This document shows, one piece after another, positions 27,083 to 35,499 of a stretch of 64,000 nucleotides of DNA (positions are counted from its first letter, which is position 1; the number at the start of each line of letters is the position of its first letter). The stretch comes from Paenibacillus taichungensis. GTDB lineage: Bacteria; Bacillota; Bacilli; Paenibacillales; Paenibacillaceae. Both the position numbers and the translations under genes were made by a program. Below the pieces are notes generated by a model. It did no database searches. It was not told the DNA's origin and saw only the letters and a list, made by a program, of their open reading frames with translations. The stretch covers positions 248,001 through 312,000 of the forward strand of contig NZ_QEVW01000003.1 in assembly GCF_003287275.1 (NCBI RefSeq), read 5' to 3'.

Positions 27083-27168
27083 CATAACAAGTTGAGGGAA
27101 AGCATCCCGAAGTGAAGAGTCCGGCTATCCGGTCTGTTCCGCTTCGGTGAAGCTTTCCCTTTTTTGTT
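27083..27168 (+). terminator. Elaborate terminator-like leader hairpin
   Basis: Nested pairs GGGAAAGC/GCTTTCCC, CCGAAG/CTTCGG and CCGG-CTAT-CCGG build a three-tier hairpin followed by TTTTTT. An outer CATAACAA/TTGTTATG pair can extend it through the T tract. It may simply end the upstream methyltransferase unit, or attenuate transcription into the kinase gene, since a promoter precedes it. Confidence 0.65.
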
Positions 27169-27190
27169 ATGCATACAAGGAGGAGTCTAT

Positions 27191-28669
27191 ATGAGACATC
27201 CGGCCAGGCTCGAGCGTGGAAGCCTGCTGGGAGGAAGGTATCGTATTGTGTCCATTCTAGGTTCAGGTGGCATGAGCCATGTATATGAAGCAGAGGATTT
27301 GAAGTTGCCAGGCAAAACCTGGGCGATTAAAGAAAGTGTGACGGCGATGCCATACGAAGGCAGTATGGAGTCAGAAGCTGCTCTTCTTACATCTCTGAGG
27401 CATCCCAGATTGCCGCAAATCGTAGATTTTTTTGTTCCTGATGAGCACGGTTATACCTATCTTGTGATGGAGTACATTGAAGGATTGACACTTAGTGACT
27501 ATTTCAAGCAATGTCGGGGGAAGATTCCGCTTGAGCATATGACGGAGTTTGTGCTTCAGTTGCTGGATGTATTGAGTTATTTGCATAGTCTGGACCCGCC
27601 TGTCATCTACCGGGATTTGAAACCATCCAACATTATGATTACACCAGAACATGAAGTTAGACTGATTGATTTTGGGATAGCACGGAGCTATAAAGCACAA
27701 AGAGTTGATGATACGGTTAAATTGGGAACGGCCGGCTTCGCTGCACCAGAACAATATGGTTCAGGCCAGACGGATGCGCGTTCTGACCTTTATGGGCTTG
27801 GAGCATTGCTGCTTTATCTCATGACTTGTGGGACTTATACCGAATGGATTCAGGGAGTAGAGAGTTCCATTCGCAGCGATGTTCCACGTACCTATATTCC
27901 TGTTGCGAGAAGGTTGTTGCGACTGAATCCGAATGAACGTTTTCAATCGGCTGATGAAGTTCGTAAGGAGCTGCTGCGCAGACCGGGAATAGCTGCTGGT
28001 GGTTCAGAAACGACGGTGACGATAAGCGGAGGAACAAGAGTGATCGCTTTGACAGGGGCATCATCCGGTGTTGGAGTTACGCATACGGCCATAGCCATAA
28101 GTCACTATCTGGAGCGGCAGAACTTCAAAGTGGCCATAATCGAGATGTCGCCACGTTCCCAATCGTTTACACGGATTCAACAAGTGGCGCATGCAGGTAA
28201 ACCCGTGCCAGCAGGCAGACAGTTTGCAGTGGATGGTGTACATTACTGGAAACAATCTGGACGTGCAGACATCCTGTCTTTATTGGGAGGCAGCTATCAG
28301 TTCATTGTGATGGATCTGGGCAGTGGTCAGGATCAGAACCGGCTTGAAGAGTTTCTCAGAGCTGACTTGCCCATTGTTATAGGTTCCGGTGCCGAATGGA
28401 GACAAGCTGAGATTGGATCTTTTGTCCGTTCACACAACCGGTACCCGAAAGACAAATGGATCTACTGCCTGCCACTGGCAGCATCTGATGCCGTTCAGCG
28501 CATCCGAAAAACATTGGATACTTCCAGTGTCTACGGCCTGCCTTTACATATCGATCCCTTTGATCGGGAGCCGCAGATGGATAAGGTTTTTGCACATATT
28601 CTGACTCATATGATGGGGCAGCTTCCCAAGAAACGTTCATTCTTTGCAAGAAAAAGAGTACATGATTAG
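27191..28669 (+). CDS. Ser/Thr protein kinase with C-terminal ParA-like domain
   Basis: A 492-residue cytosolic Hanks-type kinase. The glycine loop is GSGGMSHV (24-31), the catalytic lysine K47, the catalytic loop YRDLKPSN (D142, N147) and DFG at 160-162. Unlike PknB it has no membrane span or PASTA repeats. From about residue 283 a ParA/CpaE-like domain follows (VIALTGASSGVGVTHTA) in which the P-loop lysine is missing. GGAGGAG precedes the ATG at 27191. Downstream Tad/Flp-like genes suggest that it regulates or is part of that assembly. Confidence 0.85.
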   Translation: MRHPARLERGSLLGGRYRIVSILGSGGMSHVYEAEDLKLPGKTWAIKESVTAMPYEGSMESEAALLTSLRHPRLPQIVDFFVPDEHGYTYLVMEYIEGLTLSDYFKQCRGKIPLEHMTEFVLQLLDVLSYLHSLDPPVIYRDLKPSNIMITPEHEVRLIDFGIARSYKAQRVDDTVKLGTAGFAAPEQYGSGQTDARSDLYGLGALLLYLMTCGTYTEWIQGVESSIRSDVPRTYIPVARRLLRLNPNERFQSADEVRKELLRRPGIAAGGSETTVTISGGTRVIALTGASSGVGVTHTAIAISHYLERQNFKVAIIEMSPRSQSFTRIQQVAHAGKPVPAGRQFAVDGVHYWKQSGRADILSLLGGSYQFIVMDLGSGQDQNRLEEFLRADLPIVIGSGAEWRQAEIGSFVRSHNRYPKDKWIYCLPLAASDAVQRIRKTLDTSSVYGLPLHIDPFDREPQMDKVFAHILTHMMGQLPKKRSFFARKRVHD

Positions 28670-28695
28670 AAGAGATTGCGAAAGGAGAGCCTCTT

Positions 28696-29718
28696 TTGTC
28701 TAAATTAAGAAAACAAAGCCGTCAACTGATTTACGCTGGATTGACGGGAGCAGGAGCAATCGGTTTATTGTTTGGGGCATATGTCATTTACAATGTCAAA
28801 ACCATGAGTGATACGAGAGCTGAAGTGGAGTCCCGTTACTCGTCAGCCTACGAACAAAAAGAAGCTGAATTGATGCAACAATGGAACTCGGGGGCACAGG
28901 GATGGGTAACTATACGGGATGTTGAAGCAGGAGAGCCGATATTGCCCGAGGATATCAAACTGATAGCCGTTCCAGATGCTCAGGCACCAAGGAATCTGTG
29001 GTCCAGCTCCAAGCAGATGGATGGTCAAGTGGCGAAAATAGAATTAAAAAAGGGAACTGCTATTACAACTGAAATGGTGTATGAGGATACCCCGGCACCG
29101 CCGGATTTAAGAAACCGTGAACTACAGGTTGTGTTATTACCCTCTTCACTTGCGAAGGGAGACATCATTGATATTCGTATTCAGTTTCCAACGGGTCAAG
29201 ACTATATTCTCCTGTCCAAAAAGAAAGTTGAAAGGTTAAATGCAGCTACACTATGGATTACAATGTCGGAGGAGGAGATCCTGTCCCTTTCAAGTGCAAT
29301 TGTAGATGCCTATTTACATAAAGCTTCAATCTATGCCCTAACCTATGTAGAACCCCAGTTCCAGACACCAGCAATCCCGACATACCCTGCCAACAATGAA
29401 GTGTTAAAACTGTTGGAGAGTGATCCTAATCTTGTACGTCGGGCTGAAGTGGAGTTAGCGCGGCAAGTACGAAGTTCGCTAGAAAGTTCACTCGCCGCAT
29501 CCATGTCAGCGCCATCCCAAGGTGTAGAGCAGGATGTTGCACAGTCTTCCGTTTCATACAATAGTCGCCCTGGAGCGAATAATTCTTCGTCTACTGATGG
29601 GGTCATCTGGAATGACGGTTCAGGTAGCAGCGGAACGACGGGTACAGAGAGCAATGATTTTTCAACATCAACTTCAAGTACGGATGAGCAGAAAAGCTTG
29701 CTAACGGGCGGGGAGTAA
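28696..29718 (+). CDS. CpaB-like SAF-domain membrane protein
   Basis: A 340-residue protein with one N-terminal membrane segment (about 12-34) and a SAF domain (WVTIRDVEAGEPILPEDIK through IELKKGTAITTEMVY), as in the Flp pilus assembly protein CpaB/RcpC. The C-terminal 80 residues are Ser/Thr/Asn-rich and probably disordered. In Tad systems CpaB works at the outer side of the membrane. The TTG start has AAAGGAGAG upstream. Confidence 0.78.
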   Translation: MSKLRKQSRQLIYAGLTGAGAIGLLFGAYVIYNVKTMSDTRAEVESRYSSAYEQKEAELMQQWNSGAQGWVTIRDVEAGEPILPEDIKLIAVPDAQAPRNLWSSSKQMDGQVAKIELKKGTAITTEMVYEDTPAPPDLRNRELQVVLLPSSLAKGDIIDIRIQFPTGQDYILLSKKKVERLNAATLWITMSEEEILSLSSAIVDAYLHKASIYALTYVEPQFQTPAIPTYPANNEVLKLLESDPNLVRRAEVELARQVRSSLESSLAASMSAPSQGVEQDVAQSSVSYNSRPGANNSSSTDGVIWNDGSGSSGTTGTESNDFSTSTSSTDEQKSLLTGGE

Positions 29719-29785
29719 AACGTAGGAAATATAATTATTATGCATTTAACAACGTATAAAGAAACTTTAAGGAGCTTTGATAGCT

Positions 29786-30499
29786 ATGCAAACATGGATC
29801 TTTGCTGGGTTATGCGAAAAGAATGACCTGATGCTGTACCTTTGCAAAATACTAGCATCCTCCGGTAAACGTGTCTTGCTTGTTGATGGAACACTACAAC
29901 AAAAATATGGATACGGCGTTGGGGAAAGTCAGCAATCTCTGCGTATTACAGAATTTGAAGGTTTTGATATCGCTTGTCAGTTCGTAACTTCAACAGCGGT
30001 AGAGAGTCATCTTGAAGCGAATGGCGAGAAATTAGAGAGTTATGATTATGTCCTTTACGACATGGAAACATCACACTTTGCGTCACGTGATCTATGGCTC
30101 ACAGCAGATACTCGTGTCTGGGTCAGTGACTATGAACGCTACAATCTGGAACGAGGTAAAGGGTGGCTCAAGCGTTTGCTTGAAGAACAGTCCCTGCCAG
30201 CAGAACTACCGTTCCAGCGCATTTTGATTAATGCCGTTGAATGCAAACTGGAAGCTCGATATTTGTGGGCGTATCTGGAAGGTAGTCCATTTGTATGGAC
30301 AGGGGAATCGCTGATGTTGCCTTGGGATGAACTGACTGCAGCAGTCAAACTGGAAAACGAGCATCATCGCCGTATTCGCCTGGGGCCACTGTCACGGAAC
30401 TATAAAAGATCGCTATGCAGATTAGTGGAGCAGTTGACCGGATGGGAAAATGTCCAGAGTCGCCGGGCTATTAAAGAAGCAGAAAGGATGAGGGCATGA
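29786..30499 (+). CDS. TadZ/CpaE-like protein without Walker A
   Basis: A 237-residue protein with a ParA-like strand order (TWIFAGLCEKNDLMLYLCKI, KRVLLVDGTL, YDYVLYDMETS) but no recognisable P-loop. TadZ/CpaE proteins direct pilus assembly to its site, and several have lost ATP-binding residues. The ATG at 29786 is chosen; AAGGAG lies 11 bases upstream. It overlaps the next gene by four bases. Confidence 0.65.
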   Translation: MQTWIFAGLCEKNDLMLYLCKILASSGKRVLLVDGTLQQKYGYGVGESQQSLRITEFEGFDIACQFVTSTAVESHLEANGEKLESYDYVLYDMETSHFASRDLWLTADTRVWVSDYERYNLERGKGWLKRLLEEQSLPAELPFQRILINAVECKLEARYLWAYLEGSPFVWTGESLMLPWDELTAAVKLENEHHRRIRLGPLSRNYKRSLCRLVEQLTGWENVQSRRAIKEAERMRA

Positions 30500-31326
30500 G
30501 CACCATTACGTTTTGGAGTCCTTTTGCAGGAACAGGCAGCACCTCAAGTGCGTTAATCGGCGCCTATGCAATGGCCCTTCAATATAGGACAAGAATTTTG
30601 ATTGTAAATACAGGTCCAGTCGGTAGCAGCGCAGAAGCAGCCCTTCCACCTAAAGAAATAGAGGACACGGGATCAGCATTTACATTCGAGGAGGGGGGAT
30701 GGGATGCTGTGGAACGGCTGCATATCAGCGGGAGTCTGAACAAGCACAATTTGAGGGATTACACCAAGCCGCTGCTCAAAGATCGTCTGGATTTGTTGAC
30801 TGGCAGAATTAACAGGCTGGAGCGTTCCTCAGAAGAGCATGTGGATACATTAAAAACGCTGCTGCACGTAGCCAACGAATATTATGATCTGGTTCTTCTC
30901 GATGCAGATCGCGCAGGTACTAATAACAAGGTTCTGGTGGATCAAGCGGACTATGTTGTGGTGAACCTGAATCAAAATATGAGGGATCTGGAGTATTTTT
31001 TTGAAAAAATCAGACCCGAGAGTATGAGTGATCAGAAGCTGCACATCGTGCTGAATAAGTATGATCCTCATTCACGTGCAACCATCACCAACATTCGTCG
31101 GCGTTTTCGATACAAAGGCTCGATATCAGTGTTGCCTTATTCCACCGGATTTCTGGATGCCTTCAATCGTCGTGATGCGGCTGCGTACTTGCAACTGGAA
31201 GGTCTGAGCAACAATAAAGATATTCGTAAAGGGAGCTTTGCCGCAAGTATGACTGAACTTGCTCGCCTCATTATGGACGGAGCAGGGATGCGAACCGTAC
31301 TAAAGAGGCTAGAAAGGGGAGCCTGA
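30496..31326 (+). CDS. TadZ/CpaE-like MinD-fold protein with lysine-less P-loop
   Basis: A 276-residue protein with the MinD/ParA layout: FWSPFAGTGSTSSALIGA in place of the P-loop, ILIVNTGP, YDLVLLDADRAG (switch II region) and VLNKYDP. The deviant Walker A has no lysine, so ATP binding may be weak or absent. It overlaps the previous gene by four bases and lies seven bases before the CpaF-like stump. Confidence 0.72.
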   Translation: MSTITFWSPFAGTGSTSSALIGAYAMALQYRTRILIVNTGPVGSSAEAALPPKEIEDTGSAFTFEEGGWDAVERLHISGSLNKHNLRDYTKPLLKDRLDLLTGRINRLERSSEEHVDTLKTLLHVANEYYDLVLLDADRAGTNNKVLVDQADYVVVNLNQNMRDLEYFFEKIRPESMSDQKLHIVLNKYDPHSRATITNIRRRFRYKGSISVLPYSTGFLDAFNRRDAAAYLQLEGLSNNKDIRKGSFAASMTELARLIMDGAGMRTVLKRLERGA

Positions 31327-31332
31327 CCTCTG

Positions 31333-31974
31333 ATGCCCTGGAATACCCTATGGTTAATTTTAATTTTGCTGTTATGCCTTGCGTATGTTTGGTTCAAATA
31401 TAGAGCTTCCCATCGTGAAAAGCATAATCGTGCCCCTGAGCGTGAATCCTTCACAATTGAAGTGCTGACGGAGAAAGTAAAGAACTCGCTTCATGAGCTT
31501 AGTCATAGTCAACTTGCTGATGCCGGATTGCATGAAGAAGAATATCGCCGGAGAATCAATCAACGTGCCGAAATGCGCAAGGCGCTTAAAGGTTGTGTAT
31601 CAGGAAGCATCAGTGACAAAACATATGTCAAAAATCTGATAGGTGATCTTCTTACTCGCAGTATAGGACTGAGTAAGTCGAACATTGATGAGGTCATTTA
31701 TTTTGGTGAAACGGAGCTGCTGACGGTTCAGGATCAATTCGAAATTGTGTTTTATCTATACCGGCAGCAATTTGGTGTTGATGCTTTGTCGCGCATGATT
31801 GACACTTATGATCTGGGCAGACTGAGGCTGAGTGAAGGTGCAGACGACGGAGGAAGTTACTATATCTCCGAGGAGGACATCCGATATGTGTTTGAGTGTG
31901 AGTATAGAGAGCTTGGATTCAGAGAAAAAACGGATATCATCGTTCAACGTATCTATCAACATTATAAAGGTTAG
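31333..31974 (+). pseudogene. N-terminal stump of a CpaF/TadA-type ATPase gene, cut by the prophage
   Basis: A 213-residue frame with an N-terminal membrane segment (TLWLILILLLCLAYVWF) and a helical region ending in DIIVQRIYQHYKG. That ending resembles the stretch just before the GLGPL-type motif of CpaF secretion ATPases, yet no Walker motif follows: the frame stops at the phage junction 78 bp from the integrase stop. The preceding CpaB and CpaE-like genes lead one to expect a CpaF gene here. I infer a gene interrupted by integration; the alternative is a complete small membrane protein. Confidence 0.55.
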
Positions 31975-31985
31975 ATAAATAGAAA

Positions 31986-32008
31986 TCCCTTATATCGCAA
32001 GGGATACA
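31986..32008 (-). terminator. Hairpin downstream of integrase, near attL
   Basis: ATCCCTT and AAGGGAT form a 7-bp stem around ATATCGC, with a T-rich stretch on the minus strand. It may end the integrase transcript. The attachment core is likely within about 31955-32050, but cannot be fixed without attR, which is outside the window. Confidence 0.45.
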
Positions 32009-32051
32009 AGGGAATAGATGGTTTGAAAATTTCTAAAACTCACAAAAAAAA

Positions 32052-33257
32052 TCACTTTTCTTGCGATTCTGTTGAATCAAGTATATCTGAGTAACGTATT
32101 TTTATCTTGTTAGAGGTGTCTTTTTTCATTTTATCTGTAACGTGAGTGTATACCTGCAGAGTCGTCTTTGCATTTGTATGTCCAACTCTGGCCATTGTTG
32201 ATTTCAAATCGGCTCCTGCTTCCGCAAGCATACTAATATGCGTATGCCTAAAGATATGAGGGGTGGCAGGTTTTGTTATAGTTGTCTTGAGAAGAATTTT
32301 TTTCATACGACTTAATACAATCTTTGGGAAAAAAGGAGATCCATTTATTCTACAAAAAACAAAATTCATATCATGAGAATTCATTGTCCGAGGTGCTTTT
32401 CTTTGAAGCTCTTTATGTTCTTTTAATAATTTCATAATGCTGCTGTCGATGTCAATAGTCCTGATCGAACCGTCTGTTTTAGGTGGAGTTAAAATATAAT
32501 TACCGCGATTATCGTTTTTACTGTAAATAGTTTTTGTAATTCGAATTTCATTAGTTTCGAAATATATGTCTGTCCACTTCAATGCACACATTTCACCAGA
32601 TCTCATGCCTGAAAAGGATAATAAGTAAAACATTTCAATGTCCTGGTACTGACCATATCTTTTTGTTGCTTCCAAAAACTCTATCAACTCATTTTTTTCA
32701 AAGTACTTCTCAGCAATTACATCGTTTTCAATCTCTTCAACTGTCCGAGTTTTCTTAGGAATAACTGCCCCAAAACACGGATTGTCTAATCTCAATTTAT
32801 TTTTTATCGCGTACTTAAAAATCATATTGGCTACACTGTTCAAAGTAATAATTGCACTGGTTGAGTATCTTTTACTGTCGTAATCATTAAGCATGTTTTG
32901 ATACTGTTTATGTGTAATTCGATCAATTTTAAGCTGTCCAAGGTACTTACAGATTGAAATAATAGTTGATGCTCGCTGATCTATGGTGCGTTGCTTTATT
33001 TTACCTTTTGAATATATAGACAGCCATTCATTAGCTACCATTTCAAAAGTGAGTTTTTTATTTTTTTGGGTATCAATTCCGTAGGATGTTAAATCAGAAA
33101 TAAATTTATTAACTCGTTTTTCGGCTTCCTTTTTTGTGTCTGCTCTTCGTGATATTTGTTTTCTTTTCCCTGTGTAAGGGTCAGGTGGAGCATCTCCAAC
33201 ACAAACCCATTTATAACCTTGTTTATTGTTGGCTGTGACTTTATAGAAATATGCCAT
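32052..33257 (-). CDS. int: Prophage tyrosine integrase
   Basis: A 401-residue phage integrase. An N-terminal arm-binding domain (to about 55), a SAM-like core-binding domain (about 65-165) and a catalytic domain follow in order. Catalytic residues are R219 (SGMRSGE), H334 and R337 (PHIFRHTH), H360 (VGHTN) and the nucleophile Y370 (LQVYTH). All are present, so it should be active. Its position at the left prophage end, facing the host junction, is typical. Confidence 0.95.
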   Translation of the reverse strand: MAYFYKVTANNKQGYKWVCVGDAPPDPYTGKRKQISRRADTKKEAEKRVNKFISDLTSYGIDTQKNKKLTFEMVANEWLSIYSKGKIKQRTIDQRASTIISICKYLGQLKIDRITHKQYQNMLNDYDSKRYSTSAIITLNSVANMIFKYAIKNKLRLDNPCFGAVIPKKTRTVEEIENDVIAEKYFEKNELIEFLEATKRYGQYQDIEMFYLLSFSGMRSGEMCALKWTDIYFETNEIRITKTIYSKNDNRGNYILTPPKTDGSIRTIDIDSSIMKLLKEHKELQRKAPRTMNSHDMNFVFCRINGSPFFPKIVLSRMKKILLKTTITKPATPHIFRHTHISMLAEAGADLKSTMARVGHTNAKTTLQVYTHVTDKMKKDTSNKIKIRYSDILDSTESQEK

Positions 33258-33271
33258 TTAAGATCAACTCC

Positions 33272-33892
33272 TTAATATTCACCAGTCTGATTTTTTAATT
33301 GACGAAGAAGCCGCCTTGACTCGTTTGAAGGTTGCTTTGTTTGTGATGAACGAAATAGTGAAACTGCCATTTGAATTTTACTTTTCATCATCTCAACATC
33401 TTCGCGGTAAGTATGATATTCTTCATGTAACCTGGAGGCGATTTGTTCAGCACGGTCTGCAGCGAGCTCAATAGGCACTCTGAACTCTTCTGATAGAAGC
33501 CCTATATATTCACCCCAAGTCATATCTAAAGGCGTAGGGAGAAGGTAGTAGGGCATAGAAGCCATTAATCTAAAGTTCGATGCTTGGATCTCTTGAAGAT
33601 CTACAAAAAGCTTAGGAAGTTCATCTTGGTGGCCCTCGTGACGAACAATGTGAGCAAGCTCATGAAAGAAATCTGCCCGTTGTTGTATGAGAGAAGTATC
33701 TTTATTTAGAAAAATAACGCTCCCCCAATCTTCCCAATGAGATTTCGGTTTTCCATTGTAGTAAATGATATCCGCGCCCCATATGGAGGCAATTAGGTCG
33801 ATATCCAGCTCATGCGGATGTTTAATTCCAAACACTTGATACAAATCGCAGATCAACAGTTCTGTATCTGTTGGTTCATAATATGGAAGCAT
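33272..33892 (-). CDS. ImmA/IrrE-type metallopeptidase
   Basis: A 206-residue protein with the zinc motif HELAH in FFHELAHIVRHEGHQ. ImmA-type peptidases cleave the phage or ICE repressor after DNA damage, which would link induction of this prophage to stress. The ATG at 33892 is chosen because AAGGAG lies nine bases upstream. It sits between integrase and the repressor, as in ICEBs1-like lysogeny modules, with a membrane protein gene in between. Confidence 0.88.
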   Translation of the reverse strand: MLPYYEPTDTELLICDLYQVFGIKHPHELDIDLIASIWGADIIYYNGKPKSHWEDWGSVIFLNKDTSLIQQRADFFHELAHIVRHEGHQDELPKLFVDLQEIQASNFRLMASMPYYLLPTPLDMTWGEYIGLLSEEFRVPIELAADRAEQIASRLHEEYHTYREDVEMMKSKIQMAVSLFRSSQTKQPSNESRRLLRQLKNQTGEY

Positions 33893-33970
33893 TGTGCCAT
33901 TTCTCCTTGTAGAATAGTACATATGTTCGGTTTTTGGTTTAAAAGAAAAGCCCAGAAGGGCTTTAGAGAA

Positions 33971-34699
33971 TTACTTAGCTGCAGTGATACCAAATGTAGA
34001 AATGTTATTGTCTTGAATTTTGAATCGATATTTATAACCGTTTCTAACAGTTGCTCCATCAAAATCGTTTATGTTCATATCACTATCGAGTAAGCCTATA
34101 TCTTTTAGAACATCTTGCGCATCGTTATATGTGTACTCGCTATTGCTTGTCATAATAAGGGTTGCTACGGCTGTCATCAGCGTTGCACCAGTTTGCTCAC
34201 TGAAACCGCCAGTTCCTATTAGAATCATTTCTTGTATTTTTTCATTTGAGTTTAAAACACCAACCATACTTAAGTCATCATTGAAAGTATATTGGAAAGT
34301 TCTCGTATCGCTCTCTTGAGACTTAGTTAAATCGAGTTTGGTTATGCCTAAACCATTTAATCTGTATTTTCCAACTATAGCGTTAAACTCATTTTTGAAC
34401 TCATCCGTAGACATGCTGAAGAGTGCAGGCGCAGACGAAGTTACATTTTCCTGTTTATTTACAGCTAAAGCTTCAGTTGGAGTATTTACAGTCTGTGTTG
34501 TCGTACTGATGGTTGAATCGTCCGAGAAGAGTCGAATTCCAAAAACGCCAACACAAGCCATCACGATAGAAGCTAAAGTGAGAATAAAATGTCTCTTAGC
34601 CTTACCATTTTGCTTTTTGACTGCCGAGACTCCAAGAGTGAGAAATACGAAAAGAGCTAAAAAACCTAATAAAAACATTAAAACGAATAGGCTTTGCAA
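33971..34699 (-). CDS. Two-TM lysogeny-module protein, candidate superinfection-exclusion factor
   Basis: A 242-residue protein with membrane segments at about 3-25 and 38-58, a Thr/Ser-rich linker, and a C-terminal globular domain of about 150 residues (from FSMSTDEFKNEFNAIVGKYR). The family is not recognised. Many temperate phages of Firmicutes carry a membrane-anchored exclusion protein between integrase and repressor, so that role is a reasonable guess only. The TTG start follows GAGGTGAG. Confidence 0.7.
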   Translation of the reverse strand: MQSLFVLMFLLGFLALFVFLTLGVSAVKKQNGKAKRHFILTLASIVMACVGVFGIRLFSDDSTISTTTQTVNTPTEALAVNKQENVTSSAPALFSMSTDEFKNEFNAIVGKYRLNGLGITKLDLTKSQESDTRTFQYTFNDDLSMVGVLNSNEKIQEMILIGTGGFSEQTGATLMTAVATLIMTSNSEYTYNDAQDVLKDIGLLDSDMNINDFDGATVRNGYKYRFKIQDNNISTFGITAAK

Positions 34700-34731
34700 A
34701 ATCTCACCTCTTAAATTCTATTGTCGTAATT

Positions 34732-35067
34732 CTATTTGTCCTGCTGCTCCTGTTGCTTTTTCTTCATTTCTCTCCAAGCTTGAATTGCTGCATTCGCCAC
34801 TTCTTTTTCTTCTTCCGTCCATCCTTTACCGCCATCCATATAGGCACTACCACCTGAGGCGGCTTTCGAAACAGATCGACCCATAAGATAATCAGCTGAT
34901 ACCTCGAAGAAATCAGCAAATTTATCGACTGTTTCTAGATCTGGCTTACGTGTTTCATTTTCGTATCCCGAAATTGTTGATTCAGCCAAACTAAATTTTT
35001 TTCCAAGGTCTTTCATTGTTAGACCTTTTTCTTTGCGTAAATTACGCAATCTTTTTCCATTAAACAT
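34732..35067 (-). CDS. CI-like XRE-family phage repressor
   Basis: A 111-residue protein with an N-terminal HTH_3 domain (RLRNLRKEKGLTMKDLGKKF, then AESTISGYENETRKPD) and a charged C-terminal helix. It lacks a S24 peptidase domain, consistent with removal by the adjacent ImmA-type peptidase. It is divergent from a Cro-like gene across a 148-bp operator region. Confidence 0.88.
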   Translation of the reverse strand: MFNGKRLRNLRKEKGLTMKDLGKKFSLAESTISGYENETRKPDLETVDKFADFFEVSADYLMGRSVSKAASGGSAYMDGGKGWTEEEKEVANAAIQAWREMKKKQQEQQDK

Positions 35068-35085
35068 AGCGCATCACCTTTATTT

Positions 35086-35197
35086 ATTATACTTTGCACT
35101 TTGCATAATGAAAATAAAATACATAAAACTTTGCGAAACGCGTTGACACTTTGCTTTATGCGATGTATTATTACCTTAACTTCACGTTATGCAAAGT
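35086..35197. promoter_or_regulatory. Lysogeny switch: divergent promoters and ACTTTGC operators
   Basis: The rightward promoter has TTGACA (35143-35148), 17 bases and TATTAT (35166-35171). A leftward promoter has TTTTCA (35114-35109) and TATAAT (35091-35086). The heptamer ACTTTGC occurs at 35091, 35098, 35128 and 35148, and as the inverted copy GCAAAGT at 35191. Two copies fall in the leftward spacer and one overlaps the rightward -35, so these are likely binding units for the CI and Cro-like proteins. Confidence 0.65.
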
Positions 35198-35215
35198 TTG
35201 AAAGGAGGAATTCGA

Positions 35216-35461
35216 TTGAGTAGCTCTGCAAAATTAGCTCGCCTTAATGCAAATATGAGTCTTGAAGAGGCAGCGAAAAATTTAGGTATATCAGCGGGAT
35301 ATCTATCTCAGATTGAAAATGGTTTAAGGCAAGTTAGTTCTGAACGTGCTGGTCAGATAGCCCAACTTTATAAGAAAAATAAAGAAGAAATTTTTTTGGC
35401 TAGTCGCTACGCGTTGCGCGAAGTTTTCGTTGGAAACTCTACAGAAAAGACGGGTTCATGA
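35216..35461 (+). CDS. Cro-like XRE-family regulator
   Basis: An 81-residue HTH_3 protein (LEEAAKNLGISAGYLSQIEN). The TTG at 35216 is chosen because AAAGGAGGAA lies just upstream; a longer frame from the ATG at 35189 would begin within an operator copy. It is the first gene of the rightward early transcript. Confidence 0.82.
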   Translation: MSSSAKLARLNANMSLEEAAKNLGISAGYLSQIENGLRQVSSERAGQIAQLYKKNKEEIFLASRYALREVFVGNSTEKTGS

Positions 35462-35499
35462 TTGTCTAATTCAGAATTCTATAAAGAGGTGAAGTCAAA

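Noticed and set aside
34338-34886. Plus-strand frame over the lysogeny genes
   Set aside because: Antisense to two supported leftward genes and lacks a ribosome site.
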